A DNA stretch of 47,857 nt from Pedobacter kyungheensis (GCF_000812965.1 NZ_JSYN01000034.1:1-47857); one strand, 5' to 3'; positions 33,321-42,596 are shown, counted from the first letter of the stretch. Notes: a model not told the origin generated them from the letters alone. A program made the numbers and translations.

Positions 33321-35768
33321 ATGAAAACATTATTTACGCTAATTGCATGCCTGCTGGCATGTGGGGCTTCTTTTGCCCAAAAATTAAATACAGTTTCGGG
33401 AAAAGTGGTTGACGAAAAGACCGTTCCTGTATCCTTTGCCGTAGTTCGTTTGCTCCAATATCCGGATACGGCCCTGATAAAAAGTGTATCAACCAGTATT
33501 GATGGCGAATTTAAAATTACCGGAATAAAAGCCGGCGAATACCAGCTATCAATCTCAATTGTAGGTTTTAAAACCAAAAAAACAGCACATTTTCTAATCA
33601 AAGATGATTTACAACTTCCTACTATCGCGATGGAAAGTGTAAGTAAACAACTTAAAGAAGTAAGCGTACAGGGGCGAAAACCCTTTGTTGAGCACCAGAT
33701 TGATAAAACAGTTTTAAATGTAGAGAACAGTCTTACCGCTACTGGTAGCACGGCTTTAGAAGTTTTAGAGAAAGCTCCCGGCGTACAGATAGACCGCAAT
33801 AGCGATCAGATTAAACTGAACAATAAGAGTGGTGTAGTGGTGATGATTGATGGCAAAACCAATTTCCTTTCAGGCGCAGATATTACCACTTTGCTGAGCA
33901 ACATGAGCAGCGACCAGATTAGTACGATAGAACTGATTACCAATCCTTCGGCCAAATATGATGCTGCCGGTAATGCAGGGATCATTAACATTAAGCTTAA
34001 AAGAAATAGGGCTTATGGTACCAACGGCACAGTTTCTTTTAACACCGGTCAGGGGATTATGCCCGATTCGCCCAGCGATTTATTCCGTGCCGGTGTTAAC
34101 CTGAACTTAAACCACAGGCAGGGCAAATGGAATATTTTTGGAAATGGGGCCGTAGCACGGAAAGCCCAGTTTAACAATACTTTTTTAACCAGAACAACCA
34201 CATCTAACGGCCTGGCAAGTGTCTTAACGCAGAATTTCGACCGTAAAAATAATGGTGTTGGTTTTCAGGGGAAAATAGGTGCCGATTATTACGCTTCGGA
34301 AAAAACGGTGTTTGGAATAATGCTGGATGCAAACACGGTAAATACGAAGCTGACCAATTTTAGCAATACCGATATTAATGCCGTGCAAAACGGAGCTTCG
34401 AGTATGAGCTATATTTTACAGGATGCCAATTCGAGTTCGCCGGTGGGCAATTTAACGGCCAACTTTAACCTGAAGCACGATTTTGATAAAAAGGGTAAGA
34501 GCTTAACTTTCGATATCGATTTTTCAGGATTCAGCAATAAAAAGGACGAAAACTTTCTGGCTAATTATTTAAATGCCAGCGGTAACCCGACCAACCAAAC
34601 CAGCTTGCGCAATAATACCGATGCTGATATAAAGGTGTATGCCGCGAAAACGGATTTTACCTTACCGGTTTCTAAAACTATCAAAATAGAAACAGGCTTA
34701 AAAAGCAGTTATGTGGTTACCAACAACGATTTTCTTTCTGAGCAGTTAATTGGTGGAGTATGGCAGAACGACATTGGCAAATCGAACAATTTTGTGTACA
34801 AGGAAAACATCATTGCGGTTTATGGTAGCTTCTCTAAAGAGTGGAAAGTATGGCAGGTTCAGTTGGGTTTGCGTGCAGAGCATACCCACTCAAATGGTAC
34901 CTCGGTTACCGATAACAAATCGGTAGAGCGCAATTACCTTTCGCTATTTCCAACTGTATTTGTAAACCAAAAAATTAGCGAGAACAACAACATCAGGTAT
35001 TCTTATGGGCGCAGGGTAGACCGTCCAAATTACCAGCAGCTAAATCCTTTTGTTTTTTACATGGATCCACTGGCGGTTGATCAAGGCAACCCTTACCTGA
35101 AACCCCAGTTTACCAACAACTACCAGGTTAGCTATAACTACAAGGAAATATCGTTTTCTTTAAGCTATTCAGATACCCGCGATATGATTACGCAAATCAG
35201 TCAGCAGGATGATGCTACCCGCGTAATCAGTGTAATTCGCCAAAACCTGGGGCGTTCGCAAAACTACTCGGCCGATTTATATGTGCCTGTTAGGATAGCC
35301 AAATGGTGGAATATCCAGAACAACATTAGTGTTTACTACGGTAAATTTAACGATGGCAATATTGAAGGTGCTGCTTATAGCGCGGGTAAAGCTTCGGTAA
35401 ATTTATATACTTCAAATGCTTTTACCTTGCCGCAGAATTTCAGCATCGAAATTAGTGCCTGGCTAAACTCGCCAAGGGTAAACGGGGTAGAGCAAACCAC
35501 CATTTACCAGGGTGCACTGAATGCCGGGATCCAGAAAACATTGCTGGATAAGAAACTTAAATTACGTTTAAACATGGACGACATCCTGCTTACCAACCAT
35601 TGGGAAGGAAAGTTGGTTTACCAGAACATTAACATGAAAGTAGTGAACCGGTATACCAGCCGGAGGGCAAATTTCAGCATCAGCTATAATTTCGGAAACC
35701 AGAATGTAAAATCGGCCCGGTCGAGAAATACGGCAACGGATGATATTAAAGGCAGGGCAGGAGGCTAG
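33321..35768 (+). CDS. Outer-membrane beta-barrel family protein (TonB-receptor-like)
   Basis: This 815-residue protein has a signal peptide (1-19, ending SFAQ), a carboxypeptidase-regulatory-like domain (about 24-105, LNTVSGKVVDEKTVPVSFAV), a plug-like domain (about 125-220, with EVLEKAPGVQIDRNSDQI and ELITNPSAKYDAAGNAGIIN) and a C-terminal barrel of the outer-membrane protein beta-barrel (PF14905-type) family. YSYGRRVDRPNYQQLNPFVF is the conserved barrel signature. No TonB box is obvious. It follows the PspC gene by 68 bases containing a palindrome. Transport of an unknown ligand or an envelope-structure role are both possible. Confidence 0.9.
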   Translation: MKTLFTLIACLLACGASFAQKLNTVSGKVVDEKTVPVSFAVVRLLQYPDTALIKSVSTSIDGEFKITGIKAGEYQLSISIVGFKTKKTAHFLIKDDLQLPTIAMESVSKQLKEVSVQGRKPFVEHQIDKTVLNVENSLTATGSTALEVLEKAPGVQIDRNSDQIKLNNKSGVVVMIDGKTNFLSGADITTLLSNMSSDQISTIELITNPSAKYDAAGNAGIINIKLKRNRAYGTNGTVSFNTGQGIMPDSPSDLFRAGVNLNLNHRQGKWNIFGNGAVARKAQFNNTFLTRTTTSNGLASVLTQNFDRKNNGVGFQGKIGADYYASEKTVFGIMLDANTVNTKLTNFSNTDINAVQNGASSMSYILQDANSSSPVGNLTANFNLKHDFDKKGKSLTFDIDFSGFSNKKDENFLANYLNASGNPTNQTSLRNNTDADIKVYAAKTDFTLPVSKTIKIETGLKSSYVVTNNDFLSEQLIGGVWQNDIGKSNNFVYKENIIAVYGSFSKEWKVWQVQLGLRAEHTHSNGTSVTDNKSVERNYLSLFPTVFVNQKISENNNIRYSYGRRVDRPNYQQLNPFVFYMDPLAVDQGNPYLKPQFTNNYQVSYNYKEISFSLSYSDTRDMITQISQQDDATRVISVIRQNLGRSQNYSADLYVPVRIAKWWNIQNNISVYYGKFNDGNIEGAAYSAGKASVNLYTSNAFTLPQNFSIEISAWLNSPRVNGVEQTTIYQGALNAGIQKTLLDKKLKLRLNMDDILLTNHWEGKLVYQNINMKVVNRYTSRRANFSISYNFGNQNVKSARSRNTATDDIKGRAGG

Positions 35769-35803
35769 GTTTTAGTTTGGAGCCTGGAGTAGATAGTTTG
35801 GAG

Positions 35804-35847
35804 GCGGAATTCCGCTTAAGCGGAATCCGTGCCCCTTTGAAGGGGGC
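35804..35847. repeat. Two adjacent intergenic hairpins
   Basis: One is cggaattccgc-ttaa-gcggaatccg (about 35804-35829), the other gcccctttgaagggggc (35831-35847). They follow the barrel gene and may end its transcript, although no T-run follows. Confidence 0.5.
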
Positions 35848-35919
35848 AGGGGGATGACAAAGCAGTTCTTACAATTAACCAATTTCAACAATTAACCGAT
35901 TAACCAATAATAATAAACC

Positions 35920-36282
35920 ATGAAACATAAACTATATCTCACCGCAATCTTATTCACCGCCTTAACCTTCGGGTGCCGTAACAGCGGTGGCCGCTTATCC
36001 CTCAGTACTACGGATAGCGATACCAACTTTAAGTTTGAAGCGAAATACGCCGAAAGTAAAACGGCTAAACTGGAGAAATACCTGGATAGTGTGCTGGATA
36101 ATGAACTTCCGCTGGATCAGCATATTGATTTATTTGTAAACCTGAATGGCAGCGATAAATTTAACCTCAAAGCCCAAAAGGGTTGGTTGACCATCGATTT
36201 CGATAAAAGAAACAGTTCTTTAGCAGGCTATATGAAAGTGAAAAAATTAACTGAGGGGATTAAGGAGAAGCTGACGGAGTAA
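35920..36282 (+). CDS. Small lipoprotein of unknown function
   Basis: This 120-residue protein has a signal peptide with a lipobox-like cysteine (LTFGC, cysteine near residue 19), so it is predicted to be lipidated and anchored in the envelope. The mature part is polar and may be helical (TAKLEKYLDSVLDNELPLDQ), and ends with a repeat-free C-terminus. I do not recognise the family. It lies 151 bases after the barrel gene in the same direction and could belong to the padR cluster. Confidence 0.7.
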   Translation: MKHKLYLTAILFTALTFGCRNSGGRLSLSTTDSDTNFKFEAKYAESKTAKLEKYLDSVLDNELPLDQHIDLFVNLNGSDKFNLKAQKGWLTIDFDKRNSSLAGYMKVKKLTEGIKEKLTE

Positions 36283-36987
36283 TTAGTCGGCAGTCTTTAG
36301 TCTTTAGTCCGAAGTCCGGAGTCGGAGGACGGAAGTCTGGAAGCAAAGCACTGCATAATCGTCATTGCGAACTGAAGGGGCGGGGGAAGCGCGGGAGTGA
36401 AGCAATCTTTTTAGTCGGAAGTCTTTAGTCCGAAGTCCGGTGTCGGAGGTCTGGGTGCTTAGGCATAATGCAGCAGCGGTGATCAAAATATTTATCTCTA
36501 CATATTTCTTTTTGCCCGCAGATTTAGATGATTTACGCAGAATAAATCAGTCGGCAGTCTTTAGTCGGTAGTCGGAGGACGGAAGTCTGGAAGCAAAGCA
36601 CTGCATAATCGTCATTGCGAACTGAAGGGGCGGGGGAAGCGTGGGAGTGAAGCAATCTTTTTAGTCGGAAGTCTTTAGTCCGAAGTCCGGTGTCGGAGGT
36701 CTGGGTGCTTAGGCATAATGCAGCAGCGGTGATCAAAATATTTATCTCTACATATTTCTTTTTGCCCGCAGATTTAGATGATTTACGCAGAATAAATCAG
36801 TCGGTAGTCTAGGGTGCTTAAGCATTACTCCCCCTTCCTTATCGTCACCCTGAATTCATTTCAGGGTCTCTCCATTAAATACGCAATCGAAACCGACAAG
36901 CCAGCTATAAAATCGCTATGCTCACCCATCCTCGTTATTCTAAAGGAATCACTTTATGACAAACGAGGATAGTACAGAAGCAAAAGT
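36283..36987. repeat. 250-bp tandem duplication in a 705-base gene-free gap
   Basis: The block 36321-36550 is repeated at 36571-36800 with a 250-base period. I see a single difference (gcgcggg versus gcgtggg) in 230 bases. Each copy contains 'agtctttagtccgaagtcc', the 'cgtcattgcgaactgaagg ... gaagcaatcttt' element and 'gcccgcagatttagatgatt' with 'tacgcagaataaatcagtcg'. The remainder (36800-36987) holds a 'caccctgaattcatttcagggt' hairpin and cctcgtta/aacgagg repeats. Matching 60-residue ORFs on the minus strand are artefacts of the repeat. Confidence 0.85.
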
Positions 36988-37731
36988 TTATTTATCGATC
37001 CCAAGCTGTTTGCGCATGTCGCGATTTAAAATATATTGTTCTTCAATTGGTACAATGTTCCGGGTACTTTTTTTGATGTTTTTGCCTTCCTCTGACCATA
37101 GGTATGGATAAAAACTAAACACTTTGTCTCCCTGTAATTTTGAAACCTCGTCTTTCCATTTTGTCCATCTTAAGCCCTTATAAAATTTCTCTAAATCGCT
37201 ACTGAAACAGAATTGTAAGAAGCCTAAATAAGTAATGTCAAGCGGCTCGTATGTTAAATTGTCTGGAGAAAAATAGTATACTTTGCCCAGGTCTTTACCA
37301 AGCCCGCCTCCATTTAAAAGGTAAAAACCACCTATTGCATCATCTGCAATTAATAGAAAAGGCGATGCTTCTCCAAATTGTGCCAATGATTTTCCTTTGT
37401 TCCAATCGGGTAGTGAACGGTTTAGTTTTGGATTGCCAGAACCCAGGATTCTGATCCAACCATCATCAACCAAAATTCCACCAGTCATATAAACTACCGC
37501 ACCCATTGGCGAACGTGTAGTTACCTGTATATTAAATAAAGCGTCTTTTGCTTTTGCACTATCAGCTGTTAAAACTTCGACTTTGTTTTTTGCAGATTCA
37601 ATCCAATCTTTTACGATAGGCCAGCCAGAATCGGTGGTATCGATAAGTTCGTTAATTGCGCGCATTTTGTGTTGTGCCTTAGCCGCTAAGCCCGTTAGTA
37701 TAAAAAAGGCAATTAGTAAGTTTTTGATCAT
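36988..37731 (-). CDS. DUF2625 family exported protein
   Basis: This 247-residue protein has a signal peptide (about 1-19, ending AKAQ) and then a DUF2625 domain: RAINELIDTTDSGWPIVKDW, LLIADDAIGGFYLLNGGGLG, KVYYFSPDNLTYEPLDITYL and KVFSFYPYLWSEEGK. The family's function is unknown, and the compact globular layout with conserved GGF/NGG turns resembles SUKH-like immunity folds, which is only a suggestion. The gene is 26 bases downstream of the next membrane-protein gene and probably shares its transcript. A secreted DUF2625 version fits a periplasmic role. Confidence 0.85.
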   Translation of the reverse strand: MIKNLLIAFFILTGLAAKAQHKMRAINELIDTTDSGWPIVKDWIESAKNKVEVLTADSAKAKDALFNIQVTTRSPMGAVVYMTGGILVDDGWIRILGSGNPKLNRSLPDWNKGKSLAQFGEASPFLLIADDAIGGFYLLNGGGLGKDLGKVYYFSPDNLTYEPLDITYLGFLQFCFSSDLEKFYKGLRWTKWKDEVSKLQGDKVFSFYPYLWSEEGKNIKKSTRNIVPIEEQYILNRDMRKQLGIDK

Positions 37732-37757
37732 AATTTATATTAACCTAATCCCTGTTT

Positions 37758-38327
37758 CTATAAATTAGGTATTTGTTTTATTCGATTTTTGTCAATATCA
37801 AAATATCGTGCAAAGCTTGTGTCAGGCATACCATCTTTATTGAATTGGAAAACTATTTTGTTCTCCAAAATAGCCAAGGTATCTGGAATAAAATCGTTAT
37901 CGAAATGCTTGTCCAGGAAGATGATTTTATTGCCATTTAGCTTGTAGTTTCCTGTAAATACTTGTTCGCTTGCAATATTTGAGTTAACCATTTCAAAAGT
38001 ATGGTTCTCACGTAAACTTAAACGAATTGCAGACATATCGTCCATAAGCGTTGCTGCTAACACTTTTTCGCTCTTAAATAATTCTGAATTGGCAATTTCT
38101 GTAGTAGCGATTATTGCAATAACACTAATACCAACAAATATTCCCGGTTTGTATTTTGCGGTAATGCATAAAATGAAAAATGCAATGGACGCCATGCCTA
38201 GAAAACCCATCAAAGGAATGGCAAAAAACCAAGTTTTTTCCCATATCAAATCAAAGCAGAAATAGGACACCAAAAAAAGCGGAATGAAAAGCCATACTAG
38301 AAAATGATACTTCTTTTTTATTTGCAT
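37758..38327 (-). CDS. Unidentified membrane protein with C-terminal beta domain
   Basis: This 189-residue protein has three hydrophobic segments in its N-terminal half (about residues 8-26, 33-55 and 63-79), then a hydrophilic domain of about 105 residues with alternating strands (MSAIRLSLRENHTFEMVNSN, VFTGNYKLNGNKIIFLDKHF). This end domain resembles the small lipocalin-like or 'stability' beta domains of many Bacteroidota hypothetical proteins. It precedes the DUF2625 gene by 26 bases. The function is not known. Confidence 0.7.
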   Translation of the reverse strand: MQIKKKYHFLVWLFIPLFLVSYFCFDLIWEKTWFFAIPLMGFLGMASIAFFILCITAKYKPGIFVGISVIAIIATTEIANSELFKSEKVLAATLMDDMSAIRLSLRENHTFEMVNSNIASEQVFTGNYKLNGNKIIFLDKHFDNDFIPDTLAILENKIVFQFNKDGMPDTSFARYFDIDKNRIKQIPNL

Positions 38328-38408
38328 TTTAATATAGTAAGGTGCTAAATATTTTAATTGATAGGGATGATTCGATAGGTGTAGATAAAATTTTCAATCT
38401 CGAATAGG

Positions 38409-38795
38409 TCAATTTTTTTCACCTTTTAATACTTGCTTCAAATAATTCTGAAAATCATCATATCCATTCTTTTCAGGGTACTCAAGATCAAGCATTTCTC
38501 CAAGGCTTGTATCGAATATTTGCCAGTTGTAAATTTTAGCGATACGTATTAATTCAAATAGTGCAGGTTCGCCATAGAGATGAAAAATTGTATTACTAAC
38601 TGGTTCTTCGTGAGTGTAGTAATCTATAATGTAGTTTTCGCCTTTTATTGTTCGGTGGTTTTTGTCACAAGTAATGCTAAAAAAATGCTGCTCCAGAATT
38701 GCATTAAAATCTATGTCCACAAGTAATGCTTCGTCTACTTCTTCGACGGCATTTATTTTTTGCTTTGAATTAAATACTACTATATCCCAACTCAT
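38409..38795 (-). CDS. Small acidic conserved-type protein, possibly immunity-like
   Basis: This 128-residue cytoplasmic protein begins MSWDIVVFNSKQKINAVEEV and contains HLYGEPALFELIRIAKIYNW and QIFDTSLGEMLDLEYPEKNG. It has no signal peptide and is strongly acidic. The general style (small, acidic, isolated between repeats, near DUF2625 and DUF4279 genes) resembles orphan immunity proteins of polymorphic toxin systems, but I cannot assign a family. A start at MSWD is well supported by the preceding stop codons and the good local context. Confidence 0.7.
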   Translation of the reverse strand: MSWDIVVFNSKQKINAVEEVDEALLVDIDFNAILEQHFFSITCDKNHRTIKGENYIIDYYTHEEPVSNTIFHLYGEPALFELIRIAKIYNWQIFDTSLGEMLDLEYPEKNGYDDFQNYLKQVLKGEKN

Positions 38796-38840
38796 AATAA
38801 ATTAAACTTTTTATTCGTGTAAAAACTTTTAACTAGTTTT

Positions 38841-39509
38841 TTATCTAAAACTCTCACCTCTAACATGCAGATCAAAATCTATAGCTAAGCCCAAATCACT
38901 CATTCTTGATATGCTTTTTTGATCGAGGTAGGGGCCGCCAATCAATCCGTTTCCGTTGTGAATATCCATAGCAACCTGAATATAACCATTTGCTTTGCTT
39001 ACCAGTTCGGTAATGCCCCGTTTGTCTTGTTCCAGATAGGTTAACAGGTTACGCAGTTTATCTTCAAATTCATCAGGCTCGGTGTTGGGCATTATTTTTA
39101 CTGCACTAAACCGGTAAGTTGATTTGCCATTGGGCTTTAAGTCACCTTTATTCCAGCTTGTAGAAATGGTCAGGGTAGTCATGGCTTTAAGCTCAGCGGC
39201 AGTCAGTTTTTTTGAAGTAGCCAGGAAATAAACGCAGTGATTTGCTTCGGTATCAACACTGGTAATTTCTTCCGTTCCAGGATCCAGATACACGGCAAAA
39301 TAGAATCTTTCGTTTAGTACAGGTAAGTAAGCTACAATGAGCTTGTCGCTACGCTCGCGGTCAATTCTTGCTATCTGTAATTGATTGTTGTGGTAAACAG
39401 GCTGATGAATTTCCAGATACTGTTCGGTTACGCCGAATGTTTTTTCTTTAAATTCCTGTTCAATGCGTGCTGTTATCTGTTCGTCTGTCATGAATGAGCG
39501 TTGGCGCAT
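38841..39509 (-). CDS. DUF4279 domain protein
   Basis: This protein of 222 residues (from the ATG at 39509, with ATG at 39491 and GTG at 39527 as alternatives) has an unassigned N-terminal domain and a C-terminal domain fitting DUF4279: TSWNKGD, FEDKLRNLLTYLEQDKRGIT, and the end motif LGLAIDFDLHV. DUF4279 proteins are small, of unknown biochemistry, and often found in immunity-type contexts. The first 20 or so codons and the upstream sequence are duplicated beyond the helicase gene (42520-42668). Confidence 0.72.
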   Translation of the reverse strand: MRQRSFMTDEQITARIEQEFKEKTFGVTEQYLEIHQPVYHNNQLQIARIDRERSDKLIVAYLPVLNERFYFAVYLDPGTEEITSVDTEANHCVYFLATSKKLTAAELKAMTTLTISTSWNKGDLKPNGKSTYRFSAVKIMPNTEPDEFEDKLRNLLTYLEQDKRGITELVSKANGYIQVAMDIHNGNGLIGGPYLDQKSISRMSDLGLAIDFDLHVRGESFR

Positions 39510-39581
39510 AAAGTTAATTATTTGCACCGTAAATTCTCCCGCAGATTTTAGGTGATTTACGCAGAATAAATCAGTCGGAAG
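39433..39581. repeat. 149-bp direct repeat, left copy (5' end of the DUF4279 gene)
   Basis: It matches 42520-42668 with one difference (tcgtctgtca versus tcgtttgtca). It covers the first 24 or so codons of the DUF4279 gene and the adjacent intergenic sequence, including 'gcagattttaggtgatttac'. The two copies lie 3087 bases apart and bracket the helicase gene. Confidence 0.92.
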
Positions 39582-39661
39582 CCTTTAGTCCGGAGCCTGG
39601 GTGCTTGAGCATGGTGCGGAGAAAGCAAAGCATAAGTATTATTTCATTAGTTGTTTAAGCA

Positions 39662-42412
39662 TTACCTCCATTTATTTACATGTTCGACCTTGTTTTGAAA
39701 CTGTGCGGATAAAGATTTAATTCTCGATTTTAAAAGTAATTTTCTGCCCTCCAGTGTTCTTGTGTATATCAGATCGCAAGAACCTACATGGTTTTCCCAT
39801 TGTTGCTTAAAGTACTCGGCCAGGTTTTTATTACGCGCAATAAGTTCTGGTACCGCATGGTAGTCTTTTTGTTTTGCAAAAAGCATAAACCTGTTTTTTC
39901 TGATGATAACATAACGTGGATTATCAATTGGTGCAATTATTTCTTGTAAGGCATTGATAAAGGTTGATTTTTCAAAAGTGGATGCACCTTCCAAATGACA
40001 AAAAACTGCTCCATGTTCATCTACCGCGCTTTGAACATATATTTGTGAAATATCGGTTTGGATAACTCCGGTTTTTATCAGGCCTGCTAACAACGCTTCT
40101 CCAATGTACTGGATATCTTTCGAAATATCTCGGTATTTTAAATAAAGTCTTAGGGTTTTAAGGGTTAGCCTGCCAAAGATGAGCAGGCCTAATGTGCCGA
40201 TAATCCCCAGAATGAAATAGAGTTGATCTGCTGATTTGATATGTCTGCTACTTCGGGCGAGGATTTCGAGGCTTTCGAAACCAAAGCCCAGTAGCCCCGA
40301 ACCAAGGGTTGCAAAAAGATGGGCAATTGTTTTATTGAGGTACATGGCTTTAACTTCCTGGTATGGCCTTTCTTCCCGAAAAGGGATCTTAATTTCTTCA
40401 ACTAAACTTATGCCTTCCTCCAGAGCGGTTTGCCAACGCTGTTTCAGATTTTCGCGATCTGCTGCAAAAGCAAACATTTCGCTGTTCTTTTTCGAAGCTT
40501 CTGCCTCCTGAATAATATTTTCGGGTAGGTTTAAGCGGTTTATGCCATTTTCAATGCCAGGTTCACTTTTAAATGAGATGCCTACGAAACTTTTGAAGCG
40601 CCTTTTTAAGAGGTCAAAATCGTCGCCACCAGTGGGAGATGTTGCGTCTATTGTAGCCAGGTGCCAGATATTACCTGTTTTACCTGTATTGCCTTGTTGG
40701 GTCCTGATAGCCCTGCCGCGCATTTGATTGGAAGAAACGAAAGAGCCAACGAAACTGGCCAGGATTAAAGCATTGATAGCCGGTGCATCCCACCCTTCGC
40801 CCAGTAAGGATTTCGTTCCGATTAAAATTTCGATTTCCCCTTGCTGAAAAATTTCGGTTATGATATAAATCAGGTCGTTTTTGATTTGCTCATTCTGGTA
40901 AATGATGAGATAGTCTGTGTCGAATGGTACAAGTGTACAACTAATTTGTGCTATACGTCGCTCGCGGGCTTTATCTTCAAATGCACGACGGGCAGAAGCA
41001 GGAATAATAACCATTGAACCTGTAAGCACGCCAATTTTTTTGTGTATGGTGTTTTGGCGGCGCAATTGTTCAAAAATCGGAATTACGCCTATTTTGGTCA
41101 GTTCGAGTTTATTTTCCGGGGTATTTGAATAAAATTCTTTACGGATATAATCAGAAAGGATAACCATTCTTAAGCCATGTCCCAGTTGCTTAAATTCAAA
41201 ATCAACTATAGTGCTGATCCCATTTAACTTGCTCAGGCTCGAAGTAAGCGACTGGCTTACCACCTTATTATTACTGAAGTTGATTTGCTTTTTTTCCATG
41301 GCCCCGCAACGTTTCAGTTTATTTTCCAGCTGCTTAGCATGTTCTTCAAACAGTTTGAAATGTACTTTTTCCTGATACAGGTAGAAATTAAGAAGGGTTT
41401 CCATCCAATGATAATCCAACTCTGGTATTTTCAGTTTTTGATCGCCGATTACTTCAATGTGCAACTGGTGTATCTCCCTGTTATTGGCGTGAAGAAAAAT
41501 TAAGCAGGCCGAATAACAAGATAAGTTAGTGTAAATCCACTCCAAATGCTCAGCAGGGTTTATCCATACCGGGTGATTTTCAATTGCACTGATCAGTGTC
41601 TCATTTGTTTTAAGTTCCAGAAAAAGCGCTTCAATCTGTGCTCTGAATGCTTTTATCTTTTCATTCTCGGCAGCAGTTGGGAAGGTGAAATGTATGTAAT
41701 CCTGATGCGGGCATAAATCACCTTCAATAACAAGTTCGGGTACTGATATTTCAGCATCTACCGATCCGTTAAATTCGATATACCGTTGCCACTCGTTTGG
41801 GCTAACATCATAAGGAGGTGTGGCCGTTAAGCCCACAATAACCGGGTTTAGTTTTTCTTTTACACGGGTTAGGGTTTGCCACCATTCATTTTTTAAGTGG
41901 TGGGCTTCATCAACCACAATGGTGTTTATACGCTGTAATTTTAATCCCTTAACAATATTATCCAGATTAGGATTAGCTGATTTTATAGTCTGCAGAATAT
42001 GCTCCTCCTCCTCATCGGTTTCGCTTTCATACTCCTGTAAATTATTGCAGGCTGCATGCAATCCCTGGTAGGTTACTACCGTCATAAATGCAGGTTTCCT
42101 GATGTCGTTCGATATCCATTCGGGGGCAGTATTTACCCGGAGAAAAAGTTCGCAGAAACGCTGTATCCATTGGTTTCGGATGGCAATGGTAGGGGCAAGA
42201 ATTAAGGTTGGTTTATTCAGTCTGATGGCTACTTCGAGCCCCAGAACTGTTTTTCCGGATCCTGGTGGCGCTATGATATGCAAATGCCCGTTGGCCATGT
42301 GCTCATCTAAATGATCGAGTATGCGTTGCTGGTATTTTCGCCAGCTGGAAGTAAATTGTATTTCTTCGGGGTAAGTAATTGGTTTTTCGGGAGCGTTAGT
42401 TGCTTCAATCAT
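39662..42412 (-). CDS. DEAH-box superfamily II helicase with two membrane segments
   Basis: This 916-residue protein has the SF2 helicase motifs in order: Walker A APPGSGKT (48-55), DEAH (168-171), LTATPP (195-200), GTKSLLGEGWDAP (532-544) and motif VI QMRGRAIR (563-570). About 330 residues with little similarity to known domains separate the two RecA lobes. After the helicase core come two hydrophobic segments (about 695-715 and 731-751, LYFILGIIGTLGLLIFGRLT), then a soluble C-terminal region of about 160 residues. This resembles the Res/type III restriction-helicase family without a methylase or nuclease partner nearby. A membrane-anchored defence role is an inference. It lies between 149-bp direct repeats. 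Confidence 0.85.
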   Translation of the reverse strand: MIEATNAPEKPITYPEEIQFTSSWRKYQQRILDHLDEHMANGHLHIIAPPGSGKTVLGLEVAIRLNKPTLILAPTIAIRNQWIQRFCELFLRVNTAPEWISNDIRKPAFMTVVTYQGLHAACNNLQEYESETDEEEEHILQTIKSANPNLDNIVKGLKLQRINTIVVDEAHHLKNEWWQTLTRVKEKLNPVIVGLTATPPYDVSPNEWQRYIEFNGSVDAEISVPELVIEGDLCPHQDYIHFTFPTAAENEKIKAFRAQIEALFLELKTNETLISAIENHPVWINPAEHLEWIYTNLSCYSACLIFLHANNREIHQLHIEVIGDQKLKIPELDYHWMETLLNFYLYQEKVHFKLFEEHAKQLENKLKRCGAMEKKQINFSNNKVVSQSLTSSLSKLNGISTIVDFEFKQLGHGLRMVILSDYIRKEFYSNTPENKLELTKIGVIPIFEQLRRQNTIHKKIGVLTGSMVIIPASARRAFEDKARERRIAQISCTLVPFDTDYLIIYQNEQIKNDLIYIITEIFQQGEIEILIGTKSLLGEGWDAPAINALILASFVGSFVSSNQMRGRAIRTQQGNTGKTGNIWHLATIDATSPTGGDDFDLLKRRFKSFVGISFKSEPGIENGINRLNLPENIIQEAEASKKNSEMFAFAADRENLKQRWQTALEEGISLVEEIKIPFREERPYQEVKAMYLNKTIAHLFATLGSGLLGFGFESLEILARSSRHIKSADQLYFILGIIGTLGLLIFGRLTLKTLRLYLKYRDISKDIQYIGEALLAGLIKTGVIQTDISQIYVQSAVDEHGAVFCHLEGASTFEKSTFINALQEIIAPIDNPRYVIIRKNRFMLFAKQKDYHAVPELIARNKNLAEYFKQQWENHVGSCDLIYTRTLEGRKLLLKSRIKSLSAQFQNKVEHVNKWR

Positions 42413-42440
42413 GGCTTAGCTGGTAAAGTTTGTTGCATAA

Positions 42441-42596
42441 TTAAATGCTATGGTTGTGGCCGTATAAAGTAGCCATGTCTTTTTCATTTATTGCAAGCTG
42501 AATTAATTCCATTAGAAGCCCGAATGTTTTTTCTTTAAATTCCTGTTCAATGCGTGCTGTTATCTGTTCGTTTGTCATGAATGAGCGTTGGCGCAT
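42441..42596 (-). pseudogene. Truncated chimeric copy of the DUF4279 gene's 5' end
   Basis: A 51-residue ORF begins MRQRSFMTNEQITARIEQEF and continues KEKTFG, identical to the DUF4279 protein's start except for D to N, then runs into an unrelated end (LLMELIQLAINEKDMATLYG, HNHSI). The junction coincides with the end of the 149-bp direct repeat. It stops 28 bases before the helicase start codon. It could be a remnant of another family member or a small fused product. Expression is unknown. Confidence 0.65.

Noticed and set aside
36304..36736. Two nearly identical 60-67 residue minus-strand ORFs
   Set aside because: They exist only because the 250-bp repeat is duplicated, and they read through the dispersed repeat module.
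39662..42412. A complete type III or type I restriction-modification system
   Set aside because: Only the helicase is present. No methyltransferase, specificity subunit or nuclease domain was found near it.
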